From Hungateiclostridiaceae bacterium UBA1305 (GTDB taxonomy: Bacteria; Bacillota; Clostridia; Acetivibrionales; DTU013), in the NCBI GenBank assembly GCA_002307275.1, contig DBTX01000011.1, positions 4,204 to 30,839 of the forward strand: a stretch of 26,636 nt of DNA, written 5' to 3'. Both the position numbers and the translations under genes were made by a program. The notes under the pieces were generated by a model. That model was given only the letters and a program-made list of their open reading frames with translations. It had not been told where the DNA came from and made no database searches. Shown here one piece after another: positions 25,849 to 26,636 of the stretch; within the stretch, counting starts at the first letter, position 1; every line of letters begins with the position of its first letter.

Positions 25849-26328
25849 TTAAATTCTGAGGAAATCATTGATAACCATTTCTATCTCTATTTGATCAGTA
25901 TCTCCTGCGAGTACGAGTTCACTTATCAATATCTGCCTTGCACTGTTAAGCATTTTTCTCTCGCCTGTGGACAGCCCTTTTTCGCGTTCCCTGATCATAA
26001 GTATCCTGACAACGTCAGCTACTTCATAGATATTACCGCTTTTGATCTTTGACATGTTTTCCCTGTACCGCTTGTTCCAGTTGTTTGTGACATTTACATT
26101 CTGATCCTGAAGTATTTCAAAGACCTTGTCCACGTCACGACTCTCTATTATTTCCCTGATACCTATTCCGGCTACGTTGAGTGTCGGAATCATTACCTTC
26201 ATATCACCAACAGGCATTTTCATCACATAATAGTTTTGCTTGTGACCCAGGATCTCCCTTTCCTCAATGGACTCGATAACTCCGGCTCCGTGCATCGGGT
26301 AAACGATTTTATCGCCTACATTAAACAT
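25849..26328 (-). CDS. carD: CarD-family transcriptional regulator
   Basis: A 159-residue protein of normal CarD length. Residues 1-60 form the RNA-polymerase-interacting, Tudor-like domain (FNVGDKIVYPMHGAGVIESI, then YYVMKMPVGDMKVMIP). Residues 65-159 form the helical DNA-binding part, with the NWNKRYRENMSKIKSGN segment and LSTGERKML typical of the family. CarD binds the beta subunit and stabilises open promoter complexes, mostly at housekeeping promoters. GGAGG seven bases before the ATG at 26328 supports the start. Confidence 0.96.
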   Translation of the reverse strand: MFNVGDKIVYPMHGAGVIESIEEREILGHKQNYYVMKMPVGDMKVMIPTLNVAGIGIREIIESRDVDKVFEILQDQNVNVTNNWNKRYRENMSKIKSGNIYEVADVVRILMIREREKGLSTGERKMLNSARQILISELVLAGDTDQIEIEMVINDFLRI

Positions 26329-26354
26329 ATCAATTCCTCCAAACGAACCCCATA

Positions 26355-26384
26355 AGTATACACTTCACAAATGTGATTTGTCCT
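26355..26384 (-). promoter_or_regulatory. Predicted promoter of carD
   Basis: On the minus strand TATACT (26360-26355) lies 18 bases downstream of AGGACA (26384-26379), and the ATG follows after about 27 bases. The -10 matches five of six consensus positions and the -35 four of six. Confidence 0.55.
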
Positions 26385-26636
26385 TTGTAAGATATCGTTC
26401 GGCGAATCAAAAGGGTTCAGCCTGCTGTCGTCTGGAACGATTAAGAAAAAATAATCTGATAAATAAAACTCCCATATGATAAATATAAAGGAAGTGTTTG
26501 ATGGTATATCTCGACCCACTTTTTTTAGTATACTACAAACAGGATTTAATGTCAAAGTAAATCATTCTATCACCCGCACTGCTGCTGTGTCAACTCATAT
26601 TTCCCGCATTCCCACGGCAAAATCATGAAGGCTAGT
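26385..26636. other. Window end without a supported gene
   Basis: AT-rich sequence upstream of carD. A 79-residue minus-strand frame (26555-26316) runs through the carD promoter and start and has no ribosome site or recognisable motif, so I see nothing supported here. Confidence 0.5.

Noticed and set aside
26316..26555. 79-residue minus-strand open frame upstream of carD
   Set aside because: It overlaps the carD start and its predicted promoter, lacks a ribosome site and shows no domain.

Overview
The window looks like a piece of a Bacillota chromosome, most likely a plant- or glycan-degrading member of Clostridia. The evidence is the carD-yacL-ispD block, the YesMN/LplABC-type sugar uptake genes, consistent AGGAGG-like ribosome binding sites and a lipoprotein-type binding protein. 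The genus cannot be fixed by eye.

Positions 1-22013 hold one long co-oriented (minus-strand) carbohydrate-utilisation locus. In transcription order it encodes an AraC-type response regulator and its YesM-type histidine kinase; two LplB/LplC-type ABC permeases and a large sugar-binding lipoprotein; a 645-residue protein of unknown family; three URO-D-superfamily paralogues joined by overlapping start/stop codons; a 1549-residue secreted beta-helix protein; a GH2 enzyme; and a GH38 alpha-mannosidase cut by the window edge. The likely logic is that an extracellular glycan is opened by the secreted protein, the fragments are imported by the ABC system (no ATPase gene here, so probably a shared one), and they are trimmed inside by the GH2 and GH38 enzymes and perhaps the unknown protein. 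The URO-D trio has no assigned job and is the most novel part, because the three copies carry different metal-ligand sets.

Positions 22014-22883 form a scar. The C-terminal fragment of a second AraC-type regulator (minus strand) abuts, within a few bases, the C-terminal part of a QueG-like iron-sulfur protein (plus strand). Both are truncated at the same point, which marks a rearrangement boundary between the catabolic locus and the housekeeping side.

Positions 22928-26636 are housekeeping: a divergent IspF-like gene (plus) convergent with ispD (minus), a PIN/TRAM membrane protein (YacL type) and a CarD-family regulator. Between them lie two REP-like hairpins, a clear intrinsic terminator and an inverted pair of dispersed repeats flanking yacL.

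Four genes of the catabolic locus contain in-frame short tandem repeats with different units (15, 30, 12 and 24 bp), an unusual density for one locus.
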